The position numbers were made by a program, and so were the translations under genes. A stretch of DNA of 64,000 bases from the NCBI GenBank assembly GCA_003260075.1, contig QLIY01000056.1, positions 229,746-293,745 on the forward strand, in the 5' to 3' direction. This stretch comes from Phallusia mammillata (taxonomy: Eukaryota > Chordata > Ascidiacea > Phlebobranchia > Ascidiidae). This document shows, in pieces, positions 24,019 through 35,600 of the stretch. The notes under the pieces are model-generated. The model ran no database searches. It saw only the letters and a program-made list of their open reading frames with translations, and had not been told where the DNA came from. Each line of letters starts with the position of its first letter. Position 1 is the first letter of the stretch.

Positions 24019-24485
24019 TTCAGGATTTCGGTCTTAGATATAGAGTTTAATAAGTAATTAACTTAACCCGAATTTAGCGGAATTAATAGTTTTCGTCGGT
24101 GCAAGTTGCCACTACGCTCATTTGACGTTTACAACAGCAAAGTTTGCGATTTTGCGTGTGCCAGAATTATCCCTGTTTACATCTTTGATAAAATTGTTCA
24201 CAATTATGTTGCTTTTAATTCTTTGCAAGATCTATAATTATAGCCGCACGGTAGGTTAAGGTATGTTTGGAGGCGAATTGAGATTTGTGTACAAAGTATA
24301 CTGTAAAAATGTAGCACAAAAATCATTCCAGTAGGTGATGTTGTTGCCCTGTACCAGTGCAAAACTTGACCAGTGCTGGAAAATATTATAGCAGTGCTAA
24401 AATGAAATTTTCAAAAACAAGAATTTTTTAATCATTCCTTTATGCGACTAAAGTGTATATAAACGGGTTTAACTGATGTGGCCTT

Positions 24486-24618
24486 CATATCACTGATGAT
24501 GGCATGAGCATTTGCCGAAAGGTTTGAACAATAAAGCATGTCGTTTTTTACGTCTATTTGGGCCGTTATTTTCATAAGCATGTCGCTTTTTACGTCTATT
24601 TGGGCCGTTATTTTCACC
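24486..24618 (+). repeat. Dispersed repeat, copy 2
   Basis: TCATATCACTGATGATGG then GCATTTGCCGAAAGGTTTG, followed by two tandem copies of the tail AAGCATGTCG..TTTTTACGTC. Same family as 489-593. Confidence 0.65.
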
Positions 24619-24752
24619 ATTAAGAATTTTTTAAATATAGGAAATCCAAGAATTGAGTTGGGTTTATTTCGCTTGGTGAAAGAATACTTACATAGCGACA
24701 CAATTGCACTATGAATGATCAAAACGTCAGAAATAGCTGCATGACCTTAGAA

Positions 24753-25101
24753 CAGTGGTTCTAAACTCGTTTCAGGCCATGGACCACCAGTCCAATCAAA
24801 TGAATATCGTGGACCATCAGTATTGTTAAGTAAGCATAAAAATGAATTTACAACAAGCATGTTGGCTTGAAATATATTCTTTCAATACACAATTTTATTT
24901 TAAGGAGAGATAACAGATAACAACAAATGGCCAATAACTTGGACAAGCTTTTTCACACTGAATATTCAATAAAATATTCAAAATTATATAGCAACTAGCC
25001 TATTTACAATTTAACACAAAATATAATTAACGTTCTGTGGACCACCCAAAAAGTCAGCATGGACCACTATTGGTCCATGGACCAACAGTTGAGAACCACT
25101 G
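24753..25101. mobile_element. hAT-type MITE (GTGGACCA family), copy 2
   Basis: Ends CAGTGGTTCTAAACT and AGTTGAGAACCACTG; target duplications CCTTAGAA (24745-24752) and CCTTAAAA (25102-25109) differ by one base. Confidence 0.88.
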
Positions 25102-28100
25102 CCTTAAAAAGTACGTTACGGAGCGTAATAAAGTGGAGGCGCAATTGGCGTATCAAGGTTGCATGCGCAATTATAAATTCGCAAGTAAGAGCTTTGGTTA
25201 CCTAATTCGTTTGAACATGTTTCTGGACATACTTTTGTGCATTAAGCACCGCCATTTGAATGCAGATTGGCGATGGTTAAATTTCCAAGATCTTTTTGTG
25301 TGTCTAGTTTGCATGAGCAGTTTTTTTTCTGTGTGATTTCTTGAAGCTTTTTGTTCATATATGAGCGGACGGCGTAAAACCACCAAACGTTTAAACTTTA
25401 AAGGCTTTGTTTTGACTTCGTTGATATTGAAACAATTGTGTTTGAGTGATTCTTTGTTTTTTGTCAATATTGTTTCAATGAAATCATCACAAATTATACA
25501 AACATAACGCAGATGCATTCTTTACGACGCTTACAACGCTGTAGAAACATTTGAGCTAACCTCTGTCCCAATTTTAGGGCTTTAAAGTCGCATAGATTGA
25601 AACGAAGAGTCGAAACCCGCTCTGAACCGAAACTGTTTTTTTTCCCACGTGGCTCTATTTAGTGACATTTAATTCACGTTTGTTGTTTATGAAAACAAAC
25701 ATTTGAACCTAAACGCCACAAAAAGGGCCTAAATTGCGTCGCCTTTTTTGATTTGAACAGGTTCCGGATTTTTCAGAATCCGTCGAAAATTTTACGCAAA
25801 TTTGTAGTTTTGGGTGATAACGTTTGTATCTGGGAAACTTGCGCAGATTGCATTCACACGCTGCATTGCAATGTCATTTGCTTTAAATATCTGTTTGTTA
25901 TTTCTCGACCAAAGTAAACGCTTTTTTGGACGATTTTCCACGCTTTGTTACTAGCTTGATTTAGGCCAATTTTTATGAAACTATTGTCATTATTTCGCTA
26001 TGACATGAACGTGTTGTGGTCATATTTCCCATCTGGTATATACTTATAATTCGAAAAATATCGGTGTTTTGTTCTCAGTTGAGCATTGCTGCAATCGAAA
26101 AATTAATGCATGCAAAAAGCTAACTATGCATTTTCAGATTGCCTTTTAAACGCATGATAATTAAGCAACTGCTTAGAGTGATAACTAAATGGAACATGGA
26201 CATTGATCACTTTTCAATGCCTTAGCCAACATCTAGATTTACTCTTAATACATTTAAATGTAGGCTTTGTACAATATACTGTTTCCGTTTCAACAACATG
26301 TTCATACGCCTTATATAATGTGGCGGAAGACTTTCCTTACGAAAGTTAACAAAAAGAAATTTTCCCGTATTTACAAAACGTGTGGCGTATCTTAACATAT
26401 GGCTAGAGAACAGTACTTGTTCAAATCTGCAAAAAAAACGGTATTTTTTTTCCGCAGCCAAGTACATCAGCGCGAAAATAACCACAGCATACAAAAGAGT
26501 TTAGAAAAAACACCGGCTAATTACATTTGTTTGGGGCAAAACCCATACGTGTCTGCTTGCTGCAACGCAAGTTAGCATCACACGCTTTATTTTGAAACCG
26601 CAGCACACAAGTTTGACCCACAGTGTATTGTGCTAACGTTTCCCGCAACCCATTTGGGTTTTACCGAATTTCGGATATTTTGAAACGCTTCACGTTATAC
26701 GTTGCCACAAAAACCGCCACTCAGCAAAACTGCGTTAAAACGATGAACGCATGAGTAGTAGTGTTAGTCCGGAATGATTGCTTTTTGGTTCATGTTGGGG
26801 CATGGGTGATTTTGGCGGGTATTCTGCATTATGAAACGTGCAATTTTGTTTGCAGATTTCTTTACATAGGTTTTAGGTACCCGTTTATTTTTAAACCTTT
26901 CGTGTCCTTGCAGTGTAAAATTTCCCTTGTGTTAGCAAAACCATTTTTGTAGAATTTCAGGGATCACACGTTTGCTTTATTGGTAGTTTAGCCGCTAAAC
27001 TTAAGCGTATCTTCGTAGGTTGTGTTGAAGATTTTTTCATAATTCATGATATGCTACTTTGCATAAGTATATAACAATGCATAGTTAAAACAATCTTCTG
27101 ACAATTTCGGTCGGTCACTTTTTCACCGCGGAACTACAGTTTTTATCAATGTTTTATCACTGTCTTTTTTTTATTCTGTTTGCTCTTATAGGCAAGAGTG
27201 TGTTGTCTAGCTGACTTGACCCTGATAAAGACGCCGCAAACAATAAGTCGAAGCGTTGGATGATTTTTTTTTATTTGACTGTTGAACAATAAGGAAAGTT
27301 TATTAATCTTCTGACACGTTGGAAGAAAATTGACAGATGCAAATAAGCATGTGCGGTTGTCACGCGACGTTTTGTTAACATTTTGACTTGAATGGCTTGG
27401 TACAAACACAATTGATTGACGTACAAAGGCTGCAATAATAATTAAATTACACTGTCTCCTGCTTTTTCAACTCTATACACAATTTACCTACTTCAAAGCT
27501 CAAACTATGCAGCTTAAGCAACCCTGCACTATTGACCGCGAATTTATGACGTCAATTCGGCCAAGCGGTAAAATTGTGCCTGAAGTTATAGGGTTAAGTT
27601 TCTTGTCGGCCATTTATTTTTGGATTCAGTTGTATTTTTAGGAACAGTATTTACTTGTAAACAGCCTTCTACCACAAATTTTTTGCATTGCGTTTGCTAG
27701 CTATTTGTTTCGTTCGTAAAACACTCAAAACAACAATTTTCAGGTGTAATAAATACTGTTTATTTTATTACAAATTCGCGAACGTTAGTCACATTTTTAT
27801 ACGACATAAAAAATTACAATTTTTTGCACTAAAGTATGTATAATTTGCAACAAAATGACCTCTAGGGTTTTGTTAGTAGTTACATATAACATAACACACG
27901 TGAGCAAGTTAGATACAAAATGGCTGCCGGATTTGGTATAAATCAATGGAAAAGAAAATAGCATTATAAAACGCATTTTAAACTATGAAAATGCCCAATC
28001 TAAAGCGAAGTTTATGTGGACAAAGCACCTAATACTTCCTTCGGGGGGAAATTTACAGAAAACACTCAGGTCAAGCGATGCTATAGGATATATACATTAC

Positions 28101-28519
28101 TACTCAATTTCAGAATAATTCTTAATGTAAGTACGAAAAAATATCATGATCGTGTTTAGAAGGGTAGCAGCAATGGTGTGTCAAAATATAGTAAGGTAGC
28201 AAACAAACTGACAAGCTGGAAATGGTTGGTTACTTAGGCAGGTTAGTTAAGTCTTCGAAGACTTTTTTGCTTCTTAAGCGATAGGATTGGAAACTCCGCA
28301 AAACTTATGAATTTTGCAACGAAGACATTGTTTTAAGCGTGCTGAAATAAAATACAAACATTATAAAAATGCCCACAGAAAATTGCAACGTTTTATTTTT
28401 AATTATTTTTAAGACTACTGTATTCATTATTAGCCTAATTATGAGCAGCCTACATGTTAATACTAGTTGTTTCTTGCTTTATGTAAATTCTAAGATACCG
28501 GTTCCCAATGTTTTCGCAA

Positions 28520-29820
28520 TCAGGTATCTGAAATACGAAAGTTGTTTTTTTGAACCCAGCTATAGTTTGACTCATTATTACTCTGTTACGAGATACCAGT
28601 ACTTTTTTGGTTCCTCTTCTTTATTAAATGTAAATGTCGATCACCCCAACATTGAAAAGGGAATTTTAGGTTCAGGGGAAAATGACGGTTAAATATTTCG
28701 TAAAAATTCAGGGAAAACACCGCGGAATTTTTGCAAAGCATTCCCCAAAATCCCTACGCATTTTACTACATTTAAACACTGTGATTTAATTTGTCTGAAA
28801 AATGGGAGCAGGCCCTTTAGCTAAGGATTGTTAAGCGTTAGTTGAATTGCTGTGTAACTGCTTTAGTATTAAGAATTGTAAAAATGCAAGGTTTTTAACT
28901 TATTCTTACCAGCGCCTATTTTGGTGTCAGGCCGCTTTATCATCTCTGAGCAGTTGTGCGTCGCACAAAATCCTCTTCTTGCACAACGATCCTCCATAAT
29001 TTCCCGTTCAGTCCGAATTTCCCTCCTGTTTCGCTGTTCGAGCTTTGTGTCTGACAGCTGTAAAATTAAAAAAAAACTCGGATTTTTTTTTGTAAAATTG
29101 TATGTGCAGCATTCTTCAACTGAAACACATGAAGTTTGATAAACGATTAAATCGTTTTTTTACAATATCGACGACAAGGCAATACTCGTTTACAGATTAT
29201 GCCTGGAAGCAGTAGCTTATTTAAACAACGACAAAGGTCTATTATAAAAGTGTTGTATAGTTTGTTTTACTGCCACTTGGTAATATTTAGTGTTTTTTTT
29301 GTTTAAATGGTTTTTTAAAAGCTATATGTTGTTCAAAAATCTTTCATTGAAAAAAGAAAAATAGCAGAACAATCGTCATAACAGCATTTGCTTGTTTCCG
29401 AAACCTGTTTTGTAATATTAACAATAATTTTATGGTATTGGTGCTGCTATATCGAAACAAATATAAAAACAATTAACATTTGGCGACCTTGTTTTTTCGT
29501 AGGTGTGTTTTTTCTACAAAACAACTTACACTCTCAAGGAGGCTTATCCGTTGGTTCCAATTTTCCATTTCACCTATGTACGTGGAATATTAAATGTTTG
29601 ATTATAAAAAAATTCATGTATATTTTCAAATTCTACCTTTATAAGTTTTAGCTAGACATTTTTTACCCAAGCATTTACTATTTGTTTTAGGGTTTTACCA
29701 CAAGCGCTTTCTGTCATAGGAATCTCTTTGCTTTTTACCTGGGTTGTCGTTTTCTTCCATTTTGCCTTGACAGACGATTAATAAGGCAAAGATTAAACAG
29801 ATTACAGTAAAAAAATACAT
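28520..29820 (-). CDS. Secreted cysteine peptide precursor, member D
   Basis: Four exons assembled by hand: 29820-29739, 29573-29530, 29057-28910 and 28527-28520 (TGA), 93 residues. Exon 1 is a strong signal peptide (MYFFTVICLIFALLIVCQG). Exon 2 gives 15 residues. Exon 3 has a basic stretch NRREIRTER and then cysteines 67, 73 and 78 in DRCARRGFCATHNCSEM, a C-x5-C-x4-C pattern. Intron phases are 1, 0, 1; the first two match the other three family members. The last exon adds only two residues. It is less cationic than its relatives. AATAAA signals on the minus strand follow near plus position 28392. Function unknown; secretion is inferred. The short exons 2 and 4 are the weakest parts of the model. 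Confidence 0.55.
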
Positions 29821-32674
29821 CTTATAATAAACTTTTAACGTTGTCTTTGACAACATTGCAAAGAAGAGTTGAAATTGTAGATGGATATGTTTATTACATA
29901 AGGTTTATAAATGTTGTTCTCAAGGTCCAATACCTTATGTTTTCTATGAAAAACATTCACTGAATGTCCTTGCCCAACACTCTGCGATGTTTACCAACTT
30001 CACTACAAAACACATAAAGAGTTACCACTGAACATTTCAACCTAGCAGTTTTCAAGATCTGTTATGGGTTAAACCTTAACATGTTGTCACTGTCCTATCC
30101 TTTGCATATGAGGTTTCACAAATGGAATCTTCCTATTTATACCAAGATACTACAGGAAACTTCGGCATGCTTCTCTATATCGTGCCTCCAGGTTTAGTGA
30201 CGTAGGTCTGCAGCTGACGAAGTTTACCCCGACCGCAGCACGTGCCACGCAATATTTTCGGCTGAAAGATTTTGTGTTTTTTTCCCAAAGTCAAAATTTT
30301 CTAAATCGTGCCTTGCCAGTAAAAGTAATTACGCCACACGTTTGTGGTTTCATGGGGGAGCTGGGTTTAGATTGTAAACTTGGCATTGTAGTGCAATTGT
30401 GTTTTAGACTTTCACCTCGTGGCGCAACAGTGGGAACTTCCCAGGTTTTTAACTTGTAGCTTTCTGCTTAACTTTTCAGTTTTTAAAAGTACTGGACCAG
30501 ATTTTAAAGAACTTGTAATTTTATTAATGTTTTGCCGATCAGCGAGATTTTTTATGTGACCCCTTGCCAACATTGAACATTTCCCACGGTTTGATTAATA
30601 AAACGCTTTTTGGGGTCTATTTTTACCCCCTATTAACCCTTAAACCAAGCCATTGTCCGTCTATTCACGTCTGGGGAAACCCCATTTAATTCGTGACAAA
30701 TTTTCAATTCTAAACTTGGGCAAGAATCGTATAAATTTAATTGCAAACGTTGGTGTGTCATTGACCTTTAAAAGCCGTGAATTTTACGACTTTTCGTCAG
30801 TTGCAATATTTCGTACTGTCCAGCGGTCGATTGGAGTGTCAAAGAGTAATGAAGCTACTAGCCTTGAAATAGGGTTTTTCCTTACGGCTACGTCCCCCCC
30901 CCCAATATTTCGTACTGTCCAGCGGTCGATTGGAGTGTCAAAGAGTAATGATGGTACTAGCCATGAAATAGGGTTTTTCCTTACGGCTACAAGTAATGAA
31001 CCTCTAATCCTCTAATTTTGTTGTTGAAAACCCCTGATCCAAATATAGAATTCCGAGTAATACCTTCGTACCTTGTTTTGATCAACTTTGTAAACTTACA
31101 GCCAGCTGTTTTCAAACAGTACAATATTGTACGTTTAGCGTGCAGTTGCATCAGTAGATCACGTTTTAAGGGCGAAAGTTTTGGTCAGGTGTTTTTTGTT
31201 TGTTTGTGAAATTTGAGGAACTGAAATATAGGACTTGTTGGTTTAATGCTGTCATGAAAATCGCTGAAATACGGAAGTATTGCTGTTACTAAATGCGGTC
31301 ATCGACAAAATCTGTGGAGGACTTTTTGGATATTGTAAGCTTTCTATTGGGTATTGAATGCCTGTGTTCCTAAAAAGCAACAATTTTCAAATTCAAATTA
31401 AAGTTGAAACATCCAGGTAAACGTAACGAAACTATTTGTAGAATTTGGCTACAAAATATTACAAAAATGTGGGATGAAAGGTGCTCTGTTCATTTTGTTC
31501 AATTTGATAGTAACTAGAATATTTTGTGAACTTTATAAGATTTTTTCCTTACGAGCATAAAAACAAAGGGTCTTGCAAAGTGCCACCCCAAACAGGGCAA
31601 AAAATGGTGATTTTGGACTTCAAGAGGTTTATATTTTCACTTACAGGGGCGCAGGGGATCCACTGTAGTGAGGTTTTGGTGCCGTATATTGTGTGAAGAG
31701 TCATCTTTTGATTGGTTTTAAGTTAGATGTCGTTGGCAAAAAAGTAAACTTATGCATGTGAATTAGTATTCACATTGGCATTTGCAAACCATTGGAATCA
31801 AGTGTTTCATTATAGTGCTTAGTTTTGTAGCTTTGTGTAGCACGTACTAGTGATTAACCACGAGAAAACTATTTTTAAAACTTTAAAATAAGGAACTTTT
31901 AAACATATGACATTGTTGTACGAAATTTGGTAAACCCCAAAACAATGTGGTAACAAGGGGAGTTTAAAACGAGTCGACGAGGGAAAATTCCCTTACCTCG
32001 CTCGACACGAAAAACTTTCCACTACTTTACGTGATTTGCCGCGTTTACTTTAACGATTCGGTTCATAGGCTTTGCATGTGCTTGTTGACCTTGAACCAAA
32101 AGAACTAGACTATGTATCAAAGCGAAACACTGCACTTGACCTTGGCAAAAGTATTTTGATCGTTTCTATAAAATTGTTTCTTTGCTAATTAGGCATATTT
32201 TTGCCATAATGCAATACAGACCCACATTTTTTGAGTATACGCAAATACTCTATAAAATTATATAAAATTTGACAAAAAACCCAATGGTTCTTAAAGCGCC
32301 ATTTTCCGATTTGGGCGGCGTTTGCAATTACATAGGGGACGCTGGTGAAGAAATAGACGATTAGGGACGGAGGCATTGGATTATAACTTGATAAAGCACA
32401 ATACAACAACAACAAAAATGGTCAAGTCTATTTTCATACCTCCACCATTGGCAAACACATTTTTGAGACTCTGGTATTTAATACTGTCTTGAGCTAAAAC
32501 ATGTAAGAATGAGGTATTTTGCTTTACGCTTCCTTATTGTTGTCAGCATATCCCTGATAATAATAGACTTATGAACAGGCAAATGTGTAATGTTTTCTTT
32601 GTTACTCGCTGTTAAACAATCTTTTTAAATTTATTATTTTGGATATACGCCTTTGAAAGTTTAAACTGCGTTTT
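29821..32674. other. Intergenic between family members D and A
   Basis: Holds one duplicated junction (30805-30990). No gene recognised. Plus frames at 30274-30459 and 30653-31015 lack family features, and the second crosses a poly-C run. Confidence 0.5.
30805..30990 (+). repeat. Direct duplication around a 10-C run (junction 8)
   Basis: Copies 30805-30891 and 30904-30990 differ at a few bases and flank C10 at 30894-30903. Confidence 0.8.
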
Positions 32675-32825
32675 CTAACACGTGCAATCTGTTAGATTGA
32701 AATCCTGCTGATGTATTTTAAATTCACATAAACTCGTATGACAGTATGACAGTAGATTTTTGGTAAAATTGTCTACAAAACAAACATGCTTTGAACAATA
32801 TTGTTGCTCACACTGAACTTTTATT
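32675..32825 (-). CDS. Candidate extra cysteine-rich exon downstream of member A
   Basis: A long polypyrimidine acceptor (tgtgtgttttctttacccag) precedes an open frame of 49 codons to TAG, with seven cysteines: VQCEQQYCSKHVCF is again C-x4-C-x4-C, followed by YCHTSLCEF and DCTC. The frame needs a phase-2 donor; the nearest good donor of member A is phase 1, so I could not join it cleanly (a weak GTGTCA inside exon 4 would fit). The first bases after the acceptor are also AATAAA, which could instead be the poly(A) signal of member A. It may be an alternative last exon, a relic of a neighbouring copy, or UTR. Confidence 0.35.
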
Positions 32826-32944
32826 CTGGGTAAAGAAAACACACAAAAAAAACAATAGGAAAAACACACGTATTTACAAATACACGTTATATGCAGAGCA
32901 AACATCGTTTCCTGCATCAAACATCTTCCTGCTTCCTCTTAGCT

Positions 32945-34602
32945 TCAAAGAATCTTGAATCCACATGAATGGTTATGACACCGATGACAAAGCCACGTGA
33001 CTGCAAACGTAAGGAAATTTCTTTAATTGAAATCGTTAAATTTCATAACACCAGATAAGGCTTTAAGTTTACCCTAAAATATTCAAATGCCTTTAATTGC
33101 ACGTTGCGCTTTAACCTCATTCAAAAAACAGTGCGAACTGCTGTAAAAAAATAAGCAGCCCCCCCCCCAATTGCACGTTGCGCTTTAACCTCATTCAAAA
33201 AACAGTGCGAACTGCTATAAAAAAGGTCGAGTAAATGCCGTTCGTGTAGAAAGTGGGTGCTGTTTCAATAACAAAGCAACAATTTTTCGCCTCAAATTTA
33301 CGCACGAACTTAAAGCGGACGTTTAAATTTTTTTTTAATTTTTCTTACCTATAAAAACGATGGTTTTTAGCCAAAGGAAGGTTGTTACATGTACCTAAAT
33401 TTGCATGAAACAACGTTTGGGTCCCCCCCCCCGGACTTAAAGCTGGACGGTTAATTTTTTTTTTTTTTTCTTACCTATAAAAACACCAAATCGGTAATTT
33501 ACTGTACAATGGTTTTTAGCCAAAGGAAGATTGTTACATGTACCTAAATTTGCATGAAACAACGTTTGGGCATGTATTTTAAATTTAGCCTTGTTAACTT
33601 AGTTTCAACAAAGTTTAGGTTTAAAAATGGCTAACATTGCTCCAAACACGGTCAAATCAACTAAAATTAATCCCTTACATTTCTTTAGACCAAAACACTT
33701 CCGAATCCGGCAAAAAAATCGCCTGCAGATGGCGTGAAACCGCTTGCCTTTGCTGTTCGATCGTGGAAGTCGAATGTGGAGATCCAATTCACTGATCTGT
33801 GGGAAAGGGAAACACAAAACCTGTTTGGGTCGAGGTGGGCGTTTGAGTAATGTTTTGACAAAAATAGGAACGCGGTTTTATTTGTTGTTGTAACTGAGTT
33901 GGGGATCTTGAGCTGGTACAGGGCACCACTTAATTATAACTGTTTTGCAAATACGGTTTGTCACCGTTTTGACTCTTGTGTGGGTGCTATTATTCGGGTT
34001 TTATCCGGAATTATAAATTCTTCCTGAAATCTTTTTTCGGTACACGGGACATCCTTATGCTGTTAAGACAAACTTTTATCCATACCAGGAAAATGAAAAG
34101 ATTGGCCTAAAGTAGATCATGCAAAACTATTTGTTTTCTAATGCATGGAACCAGCCCCAAATATTAACAGTTAAAACTATTTTGAGCAGCACTTCATAAC
34201 ATACTTACACATAATTTACACTTTAAAAGATATTTTACCAGTAGCCTCTACCTAAGCCATATGGGTATATAACAAGCATACCTAATCTTCCATAATTGCT
34301 AGAAAAGTGTTTTGCATACCTGGTTATCCAGTTCACTTTCAAAAACGTTATCCATATTCATAAAACTGTTTTCGGCTTCCACGTCTGTTCTTTGAATATC
34401 TGAAACATAATGAAAAAGATATACTCATGTCATACATGTTTTAGGACCACACAACATGAAACACACTACAAAAACTCTACAATTTTTACATATCCTTATT
34501 GTTAGGTAAATTTTAACCTTGGATGGCTGCAGCTTTGTTGCTTCTACAGTTCCGTATCAAAAGCATCAGCACAACGCAGCAGACATAAAATCGCAAATGC
34601 AT
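32945..34602 (-). CDS. Secreted cationic six-cysteine peptide precursor, member A
   Basis: Exons 34602-34518, 34399-34320, 33796-33679 and 33000-32945 join to 112 residues. Exon 1 starts MHLRFYVCCVVLMLL, a signal peptide; an upstream ATG (34644) is in frame but has a poorer context. A splice acceptor (ttttttgcag) lies at 34654, so exon 1 may be trans-spliced or have a 5' exon. Exon 2 and early exon 3 are acidic. K73-R74 precedes FHAICRRFFCRIRKCFGLKK with C79, C84, C89; exon 4 adds WLCHRCHNHSCGFKIL with C99, C102, C107 and a stop. Spacing is C-x4-C-x4-C-x9-C-x2-C-x4-C. Signal, acidic pro-part and cationic cysteine peptide is the layout of antimicrobial precursors, but no known family is recognised. 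Intron 3 holds two poly-C junctions, so the exon 3-4 link needs transcript support. Confidence 0.68.
33095..33225 (+). repeat. Direct duplication around a 10-C run (junction 9)
   Basis: Copies of about 55 bp beginning AATTGCACGTTGCG at 33095 and 33169 flank C10 at 33159-33168, inside intron 3 of member A. Confidence 0.75.
33305..33570 (+). repeat. Direct duplication around a 10-C run (junction 10) with an indel
   Basis: Copies begin near ACTTAAAGC at about 33307 and 33435 and end CAACGTTTGGG. The second has about 25-30 extra bases after TATAAAAAC, like an allelic insertion. C10 is at 33423-33432. Confidence 0.75.
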
Positions 34603-35530
34603 TTTTGGTTGCACAAAAGTAAATGACAAAATCCTACACAACATATGCAAAATCTGCAAAAAAACGGATAAAATTGTTAGCAGATTGTCAGACAGATGCT
34701 CTTGAGTAAATGCTTCCTTACATTGGAAACGAGACTGCAACAAAACAACCTCGTTTGCTAGAAATGGTGGTTTTAAGTCTCAGGCAAAAAAGCCCAATGA
34801 AATGGGAAAAGAAACATTAGAGTTTGTCCACAAAGCTTGACACCTTCGTATTTGCACCACACAAGCATTTCTCCACCAAAAGGTGTGAAAATTCTGCGAT
34901 TTGCGTACGTTACCCCCTACAACTGTCACAAAGAGCTTGCGGAATGTAGGCCACTTCTTTCAAGAGTTTTACGTTGTGTCTTGGGACCATTACAGGCTTT
35001 AACCAAACCTGTATTCAAATTTTCTGGCAAAAAGTTTAAAAAAGGCATATTTAGATACAATTTCATATATCTCAGACAAAAACATAACTGAACTTAATTT
35101 GTAACTCACAAGCCACTGTTGACCTTAGGTCTACTAAAGTATACTGTAGTCAATAGTGTCATCACAAGTTTAACTTTGGCTATATTTCTATCATTATATC
35201 TGCTGCATCTTTGCAACGCAACACTTCACCTTAAAAATCGCATGTAAGCAAGCATCGCAGACTGGCCATGAAAAGTAACCTAATTATAGAAATGATCCTA
35301 TTACTTCAACTTTGTATTTTGTCATTTTCTGTCATTAATCGTATTTTTCTATCCGATTAACTATTGGGGTTACTTGGGTAGTCGCCCAAATCTCTGATTA
35401 CCTAACTCACTTTTGCACAGCTTAAAAGAGCAAACATTTAATGATATCAGTGTGCATTTGCAGTGCCATGCTTGTTTGCTGCAAGATCTGCTTCTGAATG
35501 CACATTATTCTACTCGCATCAGTTTGCTAT

Positions 35531-35600
35531 GTTTATCTTTGTTTAAGTTAGAATTTAACGACTATCTGGAGTTTAAATTCTAACTTCAACAAAGATAAAC
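35531..35600. repeat. Inverted repeat forming a long hairpin
   Basis: GTTTATCTTTGTTTAAGTTA on the left pairs with TAACTTCAACAAAGATAAAC on the right; arms of about 28-29 bases, one or two mismatches, loop of about 13 bases. Confidence 0.8.

Larger units (their letters stand above)
24019..28519. other. Gene-poor stretch
   Basis: Contains a dispersed repeat (24486-24618) and a hAT MITE (24753-25101). The rest is AT-rich with short frames. The minus frame 26494-26222 begins with a hydrophobic MYAVVIFALMYLAA but no further support was found. Confidence 0.5.

Noticed and set aside
24493..24530. Hammerhead reading of the dispersed repeat copy at 24.5 kb
   Set aside because: CTGATGA and GAAA are present, but an extra base disrupts stem II and stem III lacks the required UH before stem I.
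26222..26494. Minus frame with a hydrophobic start (MYAVVIFALMYLAA), 90 codons
   Set aside because: Resembles a signal peptide, but the rest is not structured like the peptide family and no splice pattern or poly(A) signal supports it.
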